Origin: Lachnospiraceae bacterium
GTDB taxonomy: Bacteria; Bacillota; Clostridia; Lachnospirales; Lachnospiraceae
Length of the DNA stretch: 64,000 nucleotides
Direction of reading: 5' to 3'
Assembly: GCA_017461725.1 (NCBI GenBank)
Contig: JAFTXG010000031.1
Span: 124,001 to 188,000, forward strand
Under the pieces are notes generated by a model. The model searched no databases, had not been told where the DNA came from, and saw only the letters and a program-made list of their open reading frames with translations. Of this stretch, positions 9,841 through 18,334 are shown piece after piece. Position 1 is the first letter of the stretch. The number at the start of each line of letters is the position of its first letter. A program made the position numbers and the translations under genes.

Positions 9841-10935
9841 ATGAGAAAATATATGCTGCCCGAGACGGGCAGATTTTACAAAGCGAACTTACACAGTCAT
9901 TCCACACTGTCGGACGGAAATCTGACACCGGCTCAGATGAAGGAGGAATATCAGAAGAGGGGGTATTCGATTTTGGCCCTGTCTGACCATGATGTGCTGC
10001 ACTGCAGCTATGAGCTGAGTGATCAGGATTTTTTGATCCTCACGGCCTATGAGATCAGCGTGAGAAGTGACGATGTGGCGATCCCCCACGCCTACCGCAA
10101 GGTGGTGGACCTGAATCTGTTTGCCAAAGAACCCCACAATATGACTCAGGTGGGCTTTCACCCCGATACGGTAGCCCACTGGATCAAGCGTGGAAGAATT
10201 ACCGAGCAGCAGGCGCGTGAGATCAAATATGCCGGAGAGCTGAGGGACACTCATTACTATCCGGCCAATATCAATAAAATTATCCGAAGTGCCAATGAAA
10301 ACGGATTTCTGGTCAGCGTCAACCATCCGGTGTGGAACCTGGTGGATGCCCGGGATTACACTGCCTACGAGGGAGCCTGGGCGGTGGAGGTTTACAACCA
10401 CGGCTGTGCGGTTTTGAGCGGAATGAATGACGCGGAGCATGTGTTTGAGGACATTCTGCGCACCGGGAAGAAGATTTTTGCGGTGGCGACCGATGACAAT
10501 CACAACAGCTTCCCGCTGGACAGCTGGCAGTGCGACTCCTTCGGCGGCTTCACCATGATCAAGGCGGAATCTCTGGACTATTCCACGGTGATCAGTGCCA
10601 TGGAGCGGGGGCATTTTTACGCCTCCACGGGCCCGTTGATCGAGGAATTATATTATGAGGACGGGAAGATTTATCTTCGCTGCAGCGAGGCGGCTGAGGT
10701 CTGCATGAATTCCCTCGGCAGATGGGGAAGACGAGTGGCTGGCAGCGCTGGAGAGCTGATCACCGAGGCGGTGTTTGATCTGGAAAAGGATCTCTTTGAC
10801 CGGCCACAGAATGTGGACTGCTGGGGGTATGTGCGGTTCAGAGTGACGGATAAGGCCGGTAGAAAGGCCTACACCAATGCCTATTATCTGGATGAACTGA
10901 TGGATGGAAGGGCGAAAGTCCGGGCGATTTTGTAG
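9841..10935 (+). CDS. PHP-domain metal-dependent phosphoesterase
   Basis: PHP-domain protein of about 364 residues. N-terminal motifs are LHSHSTLSDG (H18, H20, D25) and ALSDHD, which together bind the metal centre; further His ligands lie in VNHPVW and the Asp/His pairs in ATDDNHN. Family members hydrolyse small phosphate esters such as phosphohistidinol or cyclic phosphodiesters. The ATG at 9841 follows TTAGGAGGGAT; the in-frame ATG at 9820 directly after the previous stop has no good site. It is probably co-transcribed with the beta-lactamase-like gene. The C-terminal third looks like a beta-domain of unknown role. A second, broken copy lies near 15-15.7 kb. Confidence 0.8.
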   Translation: MRKYMLPETGRFYKANLHSHSTLSDGNLTPAQMKEEYQKRGYSILALSDHDVLHCSYELSDQDFLILTAYEISVRSDDVAIPHAYRKVVDLNLFAKEPHNMTQVGFHPDTVAHWIKRGRITEQQAREIKYAGELRDTHYYPANINKIIRSANENGFLVSVNHPVWNLVDARDYTAYEGAWAVEVYNHGCAVLSGMNDAEHVFEDILRTGKKIFAVATDDNHNSFPLDSWQCDSFGGFTMIKAESLDYSTVISAMERGHFYASTGPLIEELYYEDGKIYLRCSEAAEVCMNSLGRWGRRVAGSAGELITEAVFDLEKDLFDRPQNVDCWGYVRFRVTDKAGRKAYTNAYYLDELMDGRAKVRAIL

Positions 10936-11010
10936 GGAGTGCGGATTTCATGCCTGCCTGGAAAGCAGAGAAATCCGTGCATCATGGAAGAAGAAAGGAG
11001 AATTTGGGAA

Positions 11011-11805
11011 ATGGAATTTGGGATAAATATCAGCGGCAAGCTGCCGTACAGTGAGCAGATTGAGGGGATGAAGAAAGCCGGAATTTTCCGGACATTTGTC
11101 GCGGCAAATGGCCATGATTTTGATGAGCTCATGGCAGAGCTGGCAGCAAACGGTATTATTTGCGACAATATGCACGCGCCGTTTGACGGAATCAATGATA
11201 TGTGGCATGAGGGGGAGACCGGGGAGGATATGCTGAACCGACTGAAAATCAGTGTTGACCGGTGTAAGCAGTATGCGGTTCCGGTTCTGGTGGTCCATCT
11301 GTCCGCGGGCTGCCCGATGAAAGCGATCAGTGAGATCGGTATGAGGCGTTTTGCCGGTCTGGTTGAATACGCGAATGCGAACGGCGTTACCATCGCTTTC
11401 GAGAATCAGCGGTATCTGGAGAACCTCAAGTGGAGTCTGGAGGACTGCCCCGGCGCAGGATTCTGCTGGGATTGCGGGCACGAAGCCTGCTTCACACCGG
11501 GGTTAAAGTTTATGCCGTACTTTGCGGATAAGCTTGTGGCACTGCATATCCACGATAATTCCTGTGAGTACAATGTGGATAATCATGTGCTTCCCTTTGA
11601 CGGAAAGATGGATTTCGACTATGTGGCAAAAGAAATCGCAAAAAGCGGATATCAGGGGACGCTGATGCTGGAGACCTCCAAGCTGTCCCAGTATGAAGGA
11701 AAGGGCATCTACGAGGAGATGACCTATGAGGAATTTTATCAGCGGGCGGCAGAGTCCCTGAAGAAACTCAGAGAGCTGATCGAGAAGTATCGCAGTGCAG
11801 GTTGA
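11011..11805 (+). CDS. Sugar phosphate isomerase/epimerase (TIM barrel)
   Basis: Protein of about 264 residues of the xylose-isomerase-like TIM-barrel family. Conserved metal-site elements include the Glu in IAFENQR, the Asp and His in CWDCGHE, the His in ALHIHDN and a C-terminal LMLETSK Glu. The start at 11011 (MEFGINISG) follows AAAGGAG by ten bases; an upstream in-frame ATG at 10984 has no clear site. It directly follows the PHP gene. A fragment resembling its first residues also follows the broken PHP copy, so the two genes seem to have been duplicated together. Substrate unknown. Confidence 0.78.
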   Translation: MEFGINISGKLPYSEQIEGMKKAGIFRTFVAANGHDFDELMAELAANGIICDNMHAPFDGINDMWHEGETGEDMLNRLKISVDRCKQYAVPVLVVHLSAGCPMKAISEIGMRRFAGLVEYANANGVTIAFENQRYLENLKWSLEDCPGAGFCWDCGHEACFTPGLKFMPYFADKLVALHIHDNSCEYNVDNHVLPFDGKMDFDYVAKEIAKSGYQGTLMLETSKLSQYEGKGIYEEMTYEEFYQRAAESLKKLRELIEKYRSAG

Positions 11806-11847
11806 TGATTACCGATATAATTGAGAATATATTAGAGGATAAGCTTT

Positions 11848-12942
11848 ATGGAAAATTATACAAATGTTGATAAAAATATGATCGTGAATGAGACCATCGG
11901 GGATATGGAAGTGGAGTGGCATGATGTCAGAACAGCTCCCTTTTCAATCCACGGCCTTTATCAGCCGGAGACGGAGCCGTTTTTCCACCGGCTGCCGATG
12001 GAGGTTGCAGAGGCGACCAGCCCGGGTGTGGATAAACTGCACCGTGAATGTGCAGGAGGGAGGGTCCGGTTTTCCACCGATTCACCGTACATTGCAGTGC
12101 GGGCGAAGTACCGCGCGGTGGGGCGGTCATCTCATCTGACGCTGGTTTCGACGACCGGTTTTGATCTGTATATTGACGGAGAGTTTGGCAGCCGGTATGT
12201 GAAAGAGTTCCGTATGCCTTACGATATGGTGGACAGCTATGAGCAGGTGGTTGAGCTGGAGGGAGAAATCTATCGTTCCTATACGGTAAACATGCCGGTT
12301 CATGCATGTGTTGAGTCCATGGAGATCGGTCTGAAGCCGGGAGCAAAGGTGGGGCCGGCGCGAGGATACCGTGACATCGAGCCGGTGGTGATTTATGGTT
12401 CATCGATTGTTCACGGGACAGCGGCCAGTCGGCCGGGAAATATTTATCCGGCGATGCTCTCGCGGATGTTGAACGTAGATATTCGCAATCTGGGCTTTTC
12501 CGGACAGGCAAAGGGAGAGAAAGCCATTGCCGAGTGGATGGCGACCCTGCCGATGAGTGTGTTTGTCTGCGATTATGATTATAATGCGCCGACGGTGGAG
12601 CATCTGGAGGCGACCCATTATCCGCTGTATGAGACGATAAGGGAGAAGAATCCGACGCTGCCCTATATTATGATTACGCGCCCTAATTACTGGACGCTGA
12701 TCACGCAGCAGCCGGAAGTGTTGAAGCGCCGGGATGTGGTGATGACATCTTACCTGAGAGCACGTCAAAACGGCGATGAGAATGTGTACTTTATTGATGG
12801 AATGAGCTTTTTTAACGGTGAGCACCAGTACGAATATACCTTGGACGGCGTTCATCCCGATGACGCAGGTTTTCTTCGCATGGCGGAGGGCATCGGCGCG
12901 GTGATTCGACATATTCTGGAGAAGAGGGCTGATAAAAAGTAA
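11848..12942 (+). CDS. SGNH/GDSL carbohydrate esterase with N-terminal GxDLY domain
   Basis: Two-domain protein of 364 residues. Residues 1-170 match the GxDLY-type beta-domain (TTGFDLYIDG). The SGNH hydrolase domain follows, with IYGSSIVHG containing the nucleophile Ser at about 186, LGFSGQAKG supplying the Gly of block II, and DGVHPDDAG with D333 and H336 completing the triad. No signal peptide is present. Such enzymes remove acetyl or other acyl groups from sugars. In this operon it probably deacylates an imported oligosaccharide before the GH28-like enzyme acts. A GAGGA site precedes the ATG. Confidence 0.82.
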   Translation: MENYTNVDKNMIVNETIGDMEVEWHDVRTAPFSIHGLYQPETEPFFHRLPMEVAEATSPGVDKLHRECAGGRVRFSTDSPYIAVRAKYRAVGRSSHLTLVSTTGFDLYIDGEFGSRYVKEFRMPYDMVDSYEQVVELEGEIYRSYTVNMPVHACVESMEIGLKPGAKVGPARGYRDIEPVVIYGSSIVHGTAASRPGNIYPAMLSRMLNVDIRNLGFSGQAKGEKAIAEWMATLPMSVFVCDYDYNAPTVEHLEATHYPLYETIREKNPTLPYIMITRPNYWTLITQQPEVLKRRDVVMTSYLRARQNGDENVYFIDGMSFFNGEHQYEYTLDGVHPDDAGFLRMAEGIGAVIRHILEKRADKK

Positions 12943-12982
12943 TTGTATATGGCAGTGGACATCAAACAGGAGAGGTGAGCAG

Positions 12983-14350
12983 ATGAAGGTTTCAGTAATA
13001 GATTTTGGTGCGGTTCCCAACGGTGAAAAGGTTCAGACCGGGGCATTTCAGGCTGCAATTGATGAGTGCTTCCGGCTTGGCGGCGGCGAGGTCGCAGTCC
13101 CCAAGGGCACTTATGTCATCGGAGATATCCGCCTTCGCAGCAATATTACGCTGCACCTGCTGGAGGATGCAGTGCTGTTGGGCAGCCTTGACCCGAAGGA
13201 CTATCGGAACATTTTGGAGGATGCGATAGAGCCGCTTCCAAAGGAGCAGCGGACGGATATTGCCTGGATGCTGCCCGGCCCGTGGCAGGAGCGTGGCGGC
13301 GGATTCAAGGAGTATTTATACTGCGCGGGAAGCTACTGGAATTATGGAATGATTCGCGGCGTATATGCGGAAAACGTCGCGGTCATCGGCGAAAAGGGTT
13401 CTGTCATCGATGGCAGAAATGTATATGACAGTGATGGCGAGGAGAATTATCGCGGCCCCCACGGGATCAATATGCATTTTTGCAAGAATGTGACCTTTAA
13501 GGGTTATACCATTACCAACACAGGAAACTGGGCACACGCCATTTTTCAGTCAGAAAATATCCAATTTGACGAGTTGACGGTGCTCGCCGGTCATGATGCA
13601 TTGCACACGAGAGCCTGCAGCAAGGTATCCATGACCAATTGCAAGCTGATAACCGGAGATGACTGTATTGCAGGCTTTGATAATCTGGATGTCATTGTCC
13701 GGAATTGTGAAATCAGTTCAGCGTGCAGTGCCTTTCGCTACGGCGGGAACAATATTCTGATTGAGGACTGTTATATTTACGGGCCCTGTAAGTATCAGTT
13801 CCGCGGCCATTTCAGCCGGGAGGAAAAGAAAGCGCGGGCGGAGGTTTCCGCAACTGCCAGAAACAATATGCTCTCGTTCTTTACTTATTTTGTGACGGAT
13901 GATCTGTCCCAGCGGAAGGCACCGGGAAACATCGTGATCCGCAATTGCAAGGTGACCGGTGCGGATCGCCTGCTGCACATCAATCTGTCGGGAAATGAAG
14001 GGTGGCAGAGAGGCAATCCGCCGACTGATATCACATTTGAGAATATCGAGGCAAGTGGGATCAAGACTGGATTGTATGCATATGGAGACGATGTTGTACC
14101 ATATCGCCTGTACTTAAAGAATGTGCAGTATTCGGTGGCTGAAGGCTGGGAGACAGAGCCGTTGATCAAGGCAGCCCATTTCGGAGAGATCAATCTGCAG
14201 GATGTGTCCGTGTTCAATTATGAAGGCAATGCGTTGATCAAAATCTGGTCGGAAGGCGGTAAGGTTTCTGCCCGAGGGCTGGCGTGCAAGGTCAAAGACG
14301 GTGAGTTTGTGGTGAGGGCTGAAGAAGCGTTTGTGTGTGATGCGATATAA
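12983..14350 (+). CDS. GH28-like right-handed beta-helix glycosidase
   Basis: Beta-helix protein of 455 residues beginning with a VIDFGAVPNG/AFQAAID pattern typical of GH28 polygalacturonases. The three catalytic Asp positions of GH28 can be matched: D205 in AGHDALH (for NTDG) and D226-D227 in TGDDCIAG, with the same 21-residue spacing as fungal polygalacturonase II. The GHG histidine and RIK motif are not recognisable (SACSAFRYGG and QFRGHF instead), so the substrate is probably not plain polygalacturonan. No signal peptide. ACAGGAGAGGTGAG precedes the ATG. It may cleave an exo-linked uronic acid or rhamnogalacturonan-type bond on imported oligomers. Confidence 0.78.
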   Translation: MKVSVIDFGAVPNGEKVQTGAFQAAIDECFRLGGGEVAVPKGTYVIGDIRLRSNITLHLLEDAVLLGSLDPKDYRNILEDAIEPLPKEQRTDIAWMLPGPWQERGGGFKEYLYCAGSYWNYGMIRGVYAENVAVIGEKGSVIDGRNVYDSDGEENYRGPHGINMHFCKNVTFKGYTITNTGNWAHAIFQSENIQFDELTVLAGHDALHTRACSKVSMTNCKLITGDDCIAGFDNLDVIVRNCEISSACSAFRYGGNNILIEDCYIYGPCKYQFRGHFSREEKKARAEVSATARNNMLSFFTYFVTDDLSQRKAPGNIVIRNCKVTGADRLLHINLSGNEGWQRGNPPTDITFENIEASGIKTGLYAYGDDVVPYRLYLKNVQYSVAEGWETEPLIKAAHFGEINLQDVSVFNYEGNALIKIWSEGGKVSARGLACKVKDGEFVVRAEEAFVCDAI

Positions 14351-14387
14351 GAAGTGAGACATACCTTTTTCCAAAGAGAGGAGCGAG

Positions 14388-14858
14388 ATGATTTTAGATA
14401 TGATTGTCAATGCAAAACAGTATAGGGGGATTCATCCCGGGATAGATCGGATTTTGGAGGCGGTAACAATGTATACACCGGATAACTACCCCGGTGGCCG
14501 GATTGTTTTGGATGGAGATAATCTTTATATGAATCTGGCGGAATTTGAGACGCACAGCAGAGAACGCGGCTTGCTGGAAGCGCATCGGGAGTATATCGAC
14601 GTGATGTATATGGTGGAAGGGGCGGAAACGATATATGTTAAGCCCGCGGAAAAACTGCAAAACATAACGAAAGAGTATGACCCCGAGAGGGAGGTGCTCT
14701 TTGCCGAGATCGATGAAGATGTAACTCCTGTTCGGTTGGAGGCGGGCAGTTTTATTGTGCTGTTTCCGCAGGATGCTCATGCGCCCGGCTGTATTGCAGA
14801 TGATTCCGAAGTCGTTAAAAAAATCGTCGGAAAAGTGAGAAATACACCACGATGCTGA
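14388..14858 (+). CDS. YhcH/YjgK/YiaL (NanQ/EbgC-like) family protein
   Basis: Small cupin-like protein of 156 residues of the DUF386 family. Conserved elements include FETHSRERG, EAHREYIDVMYMVEGAE and FPQDAHAPG, whose His/Glu residues form a metal site. E. coli NanQ of this family speeds sialic-acid anomer opening, while EbgC is a beta-galactosidase partner. In this operon, with a BNR protein and a NanA-family lyase, an anomerase role for an acidic sugar is the simplest inference. AGAGAGGAGCGAG precedes the ATG. It is the last intact gene of the operon. Confidence 0.85.
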   Translation: MILDMIVNAKQYRGIHPGIDRILEAVTMYTPDNYPGGRIVLDGDNLYMNLAEFETHSRERGLLEAHREYIDVMYMVEGAETIYVKPAEKLQNITKEYDPEREVLFAEIDEDVTPVRLEAGSFIVLFPQDAHAPGCIADDSEVVKKIVGKVRNTPRC

Positions 14859-14893
14859 AACAGTACGAGGTTTGATATCGTGAGACATCAAAC

Positions 14894-15699
14894 TCCAAGC
14901 CGTTTTGTGCCATCGGATTGATGCGATTGAAAGAAAAAGGTCTGATAGATATCGACAGGCATCCCGGAGCTTAGATTCCGCAGGTGGGGGTATTCGATTT
15001 GGGCCCTGTCTGACCATGATGTGCTGCACTGCAGCTATGAGCTGAGCGATCAGGATTTTCTGATTCTCACGGCCTATGAGATCAGCGTGAGAAGTGATGA
15101 TGTGGCGATCCCCCGGGATTACACTGCGTACGAGGGAGCCTGGGCGGTGGAGGTTTACAACCACGGCTGTGCGGTTTTGAGCGGAATGAATGACGCGGAG
15201 CGTGTGTTTGAGGACATTCTGCGCACCGGAAAGAGGATTTTTGCTGTGGCGACAGACGATAATCACAACAGCTTTCCGCTGGACAGCTGGCAGTGCGATT
15301 CCTTTGGCGGATTTACCATGATCAAAGCGGAGAATCTGGACTATTCCACGGTGATTGATGCCATGGAGCGGGGTCATTTTTACGCCTCCACGGGCCCGTT
15401 GATCGAGGAATTATATTATGAGGACGGGAAGATTTATCTTCGCTGCAGCGAGGCGGCTGAGGTTTGCATGAATTCCCTCGGCAGATGGGGAAGACGAGTG
15501 GCGGGCAGCACCGGAGAGCTGATCACCGAGGCGGTATTTGATCTTGAAAAGGATCTCTTTGACCGGCCACAGGATGTGGGCTGCTGGGGGGTATGTGCGG
15601 TTTCGGGTGACCGATCAGAACGGAAAACATGCCTATACCAACGCCTATTATGTGGATGAATTGATGGGCGGTGGAAAGAAAGTTCGGGCGATTTTGTAG
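14894..15699 (+). pseudogene. Decayed partial copy of the beta-lactamase-like and PHP genes
   Basis: Bases 14894-14990 repeat an internal piece of the beta-lactamase-like gene (8953-9050) with few changes, including TAT to TAG giving a stop. This is joined directly to the PHP gene from its 'tattcgatt' segment (about 9962). Within the PHP part about 260 bases are missing in frame, after DDVAIP and before RDYTAYEG. A run of six G near 15590, against five in the intact copy, shifts the frame just before the C-terminus; restoring it gives the expected ending. The longest surviving open frame is 15021-15659, without a convincing ribosome site. It is best read as a relic of a tandem duplication. 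Confidence 0.87.
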
Positions 15700-15730
15700 A
15701 GAGCGCTGAAAAATGGGTGATAAATTCCAG

Positions 15731-15826
15731 ATGGAAATCGGTGTCGGGCTGAGCAGACAGTTTCCGAAGGTTTATTCCCAGATCGCACTTGCCAGATTGT
15801 TTTACATCGAATATAATAGTGCGTGA
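15731..15826 (+). pseudogene. Remnant of the start of a sugar isomerase gene
   Basis: A 31-residue open frame beginning MEIGVGLSRQFP, similar in pattern to MEFGINISGKLP, the start of the intact isomerase that follows the intact PHP gene. Here it follows the broken PHP copy at a comparable place. It stops soon after and runs into a promoter-like sequence for tatD. No strong ribosome site is seen. It is most simply the right-hand edge of the duplicated block; the similarity is short, so chance cannot be excluded. Confidence 0.4.
15789..15817 (+). promoter_or_regulatory. Predicted sigma-A promoter for tatD
   Basis: TTGCCA at 15789-15794 and TATAAT at 15812-15817 are separated by 17 bases, about 55 bases before the tatD start. 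The promoter lies inside the remnant at the end of the decayed duplication, so tatD is probably transcribed independently of the glycan operon. Confidence 0.6.
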
Positions 15827-15871
15827 CCGAGTGTTGGTCGAACGATGAAAAAAGTCTATCGAGGTACAAAC

Positions 15872-16654
15872 ATGATTTTTGATACACACGCCCATTATGA
15901 TGATGATGCATTTGATACAGACCGGGAGGAACTGCTGTCCTCTCTTTCCGCCGCCGGGATCGGAGCGGTGGTAAATATCGGCGCCAGCCTTTCCACCACC
16001 GCCAACAGTCTGGCACTGAGCGAGAAATATCCCTGGATGTACGCCGCTGTCGGCGTTCACCCCTACGATATCGGAGAGCTGACGGAGGACGGACTGCGCT
16101 GGCTGGAGGAAGTAAGCCGCCGCGACAAGGTGGTGGCCGTCGGTGAGATCGGTCTGGATTATCATTATGAAAATATTGACCGCGACCTGCAGAAGCACTG
16201 GTTTGAGCAGCAGCTTCTGTTGGCGGGACGGGTGGACAAGCCTGTGGTGATCCACACCAGAGACGCGGCGCAGGACACGCTGGACATGATGAAGAGCGAC
16301 GCGGCCAAGGGGCTTGGCGGTATCATCCACTGTTTTCCCTTCGGGGCGGAGCTGGCCAGAGAGTATCTGAATATGGGCTACTATCTGGGCATCGGCGGAG
16401 TGCTGACCTTCAAAAACGGTAAAAAGACCAAGGAGGCCGTGGCTTACGCGCCGTTGGAGCGCATTGTGCTGGAGACGGACTGTCCCTATCTGGCACCCAC
16501 ACCCTTCCGCGGAAAGAGGAACGATTCCACGCTGCTGAAGCTGGTGGTGAAGGAGGTGGCACAGATCAAGGGTGTCACCGAGGAAGAGGTGGAGAGAGTC
16601 ACCTGGGAGAATGCGAGAAGGGTGTATCGGTTAGCTGATGGAATGTTATTTTAA
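15872..16654 (+). CDS. tatD: TatD family metal-dependent deoxyribonuclease
   Basis: Cytoplasmic TIM-barrel metallohydrolase of 260 residues, the normal TatD size. Motifs are FDTHAHYD (metal His pair), VGVHPYD, VGEIGLDYHY (catalytic Glu), VIHTRDA, IHCFPFG and LETDCPYLAP (final Asp). TatD enzymes are Mg-dependent 3'-5' exonucleases involved in DNA repair and RNA turnover. The ATG at 15872 preceded by CGAGGT gives the usual MIFDTHAH start; an in-frame ATG at 15845 would add nine residues. In many Firmicutes tatD sits beside metG or rnmV and rsmA; here rsmA is far away. It is followed by a terminator. Confidence 0.92.
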   Translation: MIFDTHAHYDDDAFDTDREELLSSLSAAGIGAVVNIGASLSTTANSLALSEKYPWMYAAVGVHPYDIGELTEDGLRWLEEVSRRDKVVAVGEIGLDYHYENIDRDLQKHWFEQQLLLAGRVDKPVVIHTRDAAQDTLDMMKSDAAKGLGGIIHCFPFGAELAREYLNMGYYLGIGGVLTFKNGKKTKEAVAYAPLERIVLETDCPYLAPTPFRGKRNDSTLLKLVVKEVAQIKGVTEEEVERVTWENARRVYRLADGMLF

Positions 16655-16682
16655 ACATTAAAATATGCTTAAAAAGAGGAAA

Positions 16683-16706
16683 CCTCTGCCATCATTTTGG
16701 CAGAGG
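16683..16706. terminator. Terminator between convergent tatD and membrane GT gene
   Basis: Perfect 8-bp stem CCTCTGCC/GGCAGAGG with an 8-base loop. A-rich sequence lies to the left and T-rich to the right, so it can stop transcription from both directions. Confidence 0.8.
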
Positions 16707-16738
16707 CTTCATTTATTATAATGTTTATTATGTCAAAA

Positions 16739-18286
16739 TCAATAATCCCAGTTGAATTTGTAGATGGCGTAAGTCTCGCCCCATACACAAGGGTCGTCCA
16801 TCTGTGAGAAGACCAGTTCATAGCGATCCCATTGAGGATTGAGCAGGGGGTATCCCTCAGCATCCAAAATATATATATTATCCGATTCGCTGAAATTGTC
16901 CTTGATCAGCTGGATAAATGCATCGAACTGGTCAACATAGAAACCGCGGTCGTTCCAGTCAACGAAAGTGTGCTCGTAATCCAGCGTGGAAGGATTCCAA
17001 ACTTTGTCCAGAGTGTAATCGTAGTGGGCGATTACCGGGGTAATATAGTAATCTTTTGCGGCAGAAACAACGATCGCATCTTCTGGAAGTTCATTCAGAA
17101 TAAACTCCGCTGTTTCCTCGCCGCCGGAGTAATTGCCGGTAAAGTCCTGCTTCACACTGTTGAAGGAGAGCTGATAGGATACGACACTGAGGAAAACAAT
17201 CAATGCAACAAGATATTTCTTAAATACTTTTTCGAGAAGAACCAGTTTTTCGTGTTTAAACTGAGGCTCCTTATAACTGTGGATCATCCAAACGTAGATA
17301 AGGAAGATAAATACGGTGCAAATGGTTCGCTGAGGAATATATTTCCAAATATATGCGTGGATAAATACGTGAGCACCAACGCCGCCAAGAACAATCAGCA
17401 GTTCGCGCCAATAGTGCTTAATCAGGATCAGGTTCATCAGGATACCGAGCAGCAGAATAAACAGTCCAAATTTAAGCAGAGTTCCATTGAAGATTTCCCA
17501 AAAATACTTAATAGCCTCCATGCAGGCTTTGAGCAGATTTTTTACCATCAAAGGGATATCACTGAGGATTCCCAGAAGGAACTCGTCAAGGTTCCCGGCA
17601 TTAAGATCAATCAGGCTTGAGCCGGCTTTCAGCTGCATAATCAGAGTAAGAGTTCCGATCAGGCCACAGATAAATGGTATATAGTTGGTAAGCTTACTAC
17701 GGTTATCTTTATAAATCAAGGTTTCCATCAGTGAGACAACGGCCAACATGATGCCAAAGCCTGCCATAATAACATGTATCTGGGGAAGAAGGAAAATCAA
17801 CAGTCCATAGAGGAATGGTTTCTGATAACGTTTATCATAAAGATAGCCGATGATTGGCAGGAGTAACGCCACCAGACAGTAATCCCTGGCAATGATTGGC
17901 AGACTGTAGGTAAACAGCATACCGGGAAGGATCAGTGCTTTAACATACGTCTTGAAAGGGGCTTTAAAAATAAAGAACCAAGTGCCGACTGCTGACAAAA
18001 CAAAGCTGACAAAACTTAAAAAGTGTACCGGGAGTCCCAGCTTTACCGGAATGAGCATAGCCAGGTACCATAAAAACGGATGCCCTTCGATGGTCAACTG
18101 ACGATAAATATCCGGAATAGACAAATCACGTACAATCAGATATGCCTGTGATTCATCGCGCCAGGGTTCGTGAAAAAAGCACAGTGCGAAATGCAGCGCA
18201 AGATATAAACCAAAGATGACGTATTTAAAAACGGAATCTTTGTCCTTCGGAATCTTTGAAAGCGTATTTGATATAAAGTTACTCAT
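16739..18286 (-). CDS. GT-C fold membrane glycosyltransferase (PMT/ArnT-like)
   Basis: Integral membrane protein of 515 residues with roughly ten to twelve hydrophobic segments and a hydrophilic C-terminal domain of about 120 residues. The first extracytoplasmic loop contains EPWRDESQAY (D44-E45), followed by EGHPFLWY, the acidic motif used by GT-C enzymes such as ArnT and protein mannosyltransferases to act on polyprenyl-phosphate sugars. It lies about 50 bases downstream of a GT2 gene that probably makes the lipid-linked donor, so the pair should glycosylate a surface polymer or protein. Codon use is AT-richer than the neighbours, suggesting later acquisition. Acceptor unknown. Confidence 0.72.
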   Translation of the reverse strand: MSNFISNTLSKIPKDKDSVFKYVIFGLYLALHFALCFFHEPWRDESQAYLIVRDLSIPDIYRQLTIEGHPFLWYLAMLIPVKLGLPVHFLSFVSFVLSAVGTWFFIFKAPFKTYVKALILPGMLFTYSLPIIARDYCLVALLLPIIGYLYDKRYQKPFLYGLLIFLLPQIHVIMAGFGIMLAVVSLMETLIYKDNRSKLTNYIPFICGLIGTLTLIMQLKAGSSLIDLNAGNLDEFLLGILSDIPLMVKNLLKACMEAIKYFWEIFNGTLLKFGLFILLLGILMNLILIKHYWRELLIVLGGVGAHVFIHAYIWKYIPQRTICTVFIFLIYVWMIHSYKEPQFKHEKLVLLEKVFKKYLVALIVFLSVVSYQLSFNSVKQDFTGNYSGGEETAEFILNELPEDAIVVSAAKDYYITPVIAHYDYTLDKVWNPSTLDYEHTFVDWNDRGFYVDQFDAFIQLIKDNFSESDNIYILDAEGYPLLNPQWDRYELVFSQMDDPCVWGETYAIYKFNWDY

Positions 18287-18334
18287 GAAATTCCTCCAAA
18301 AGGTAATGATTAGTAAGCAAAATGTGGGGCCGGA

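Noticed and set aside
14894-15699. Second functional PHP gene starting at 15021
   Set aside because: It lacks the N-terminal metal-binding HSH motif, has a deletion and a frameshift, and no ribosome site.
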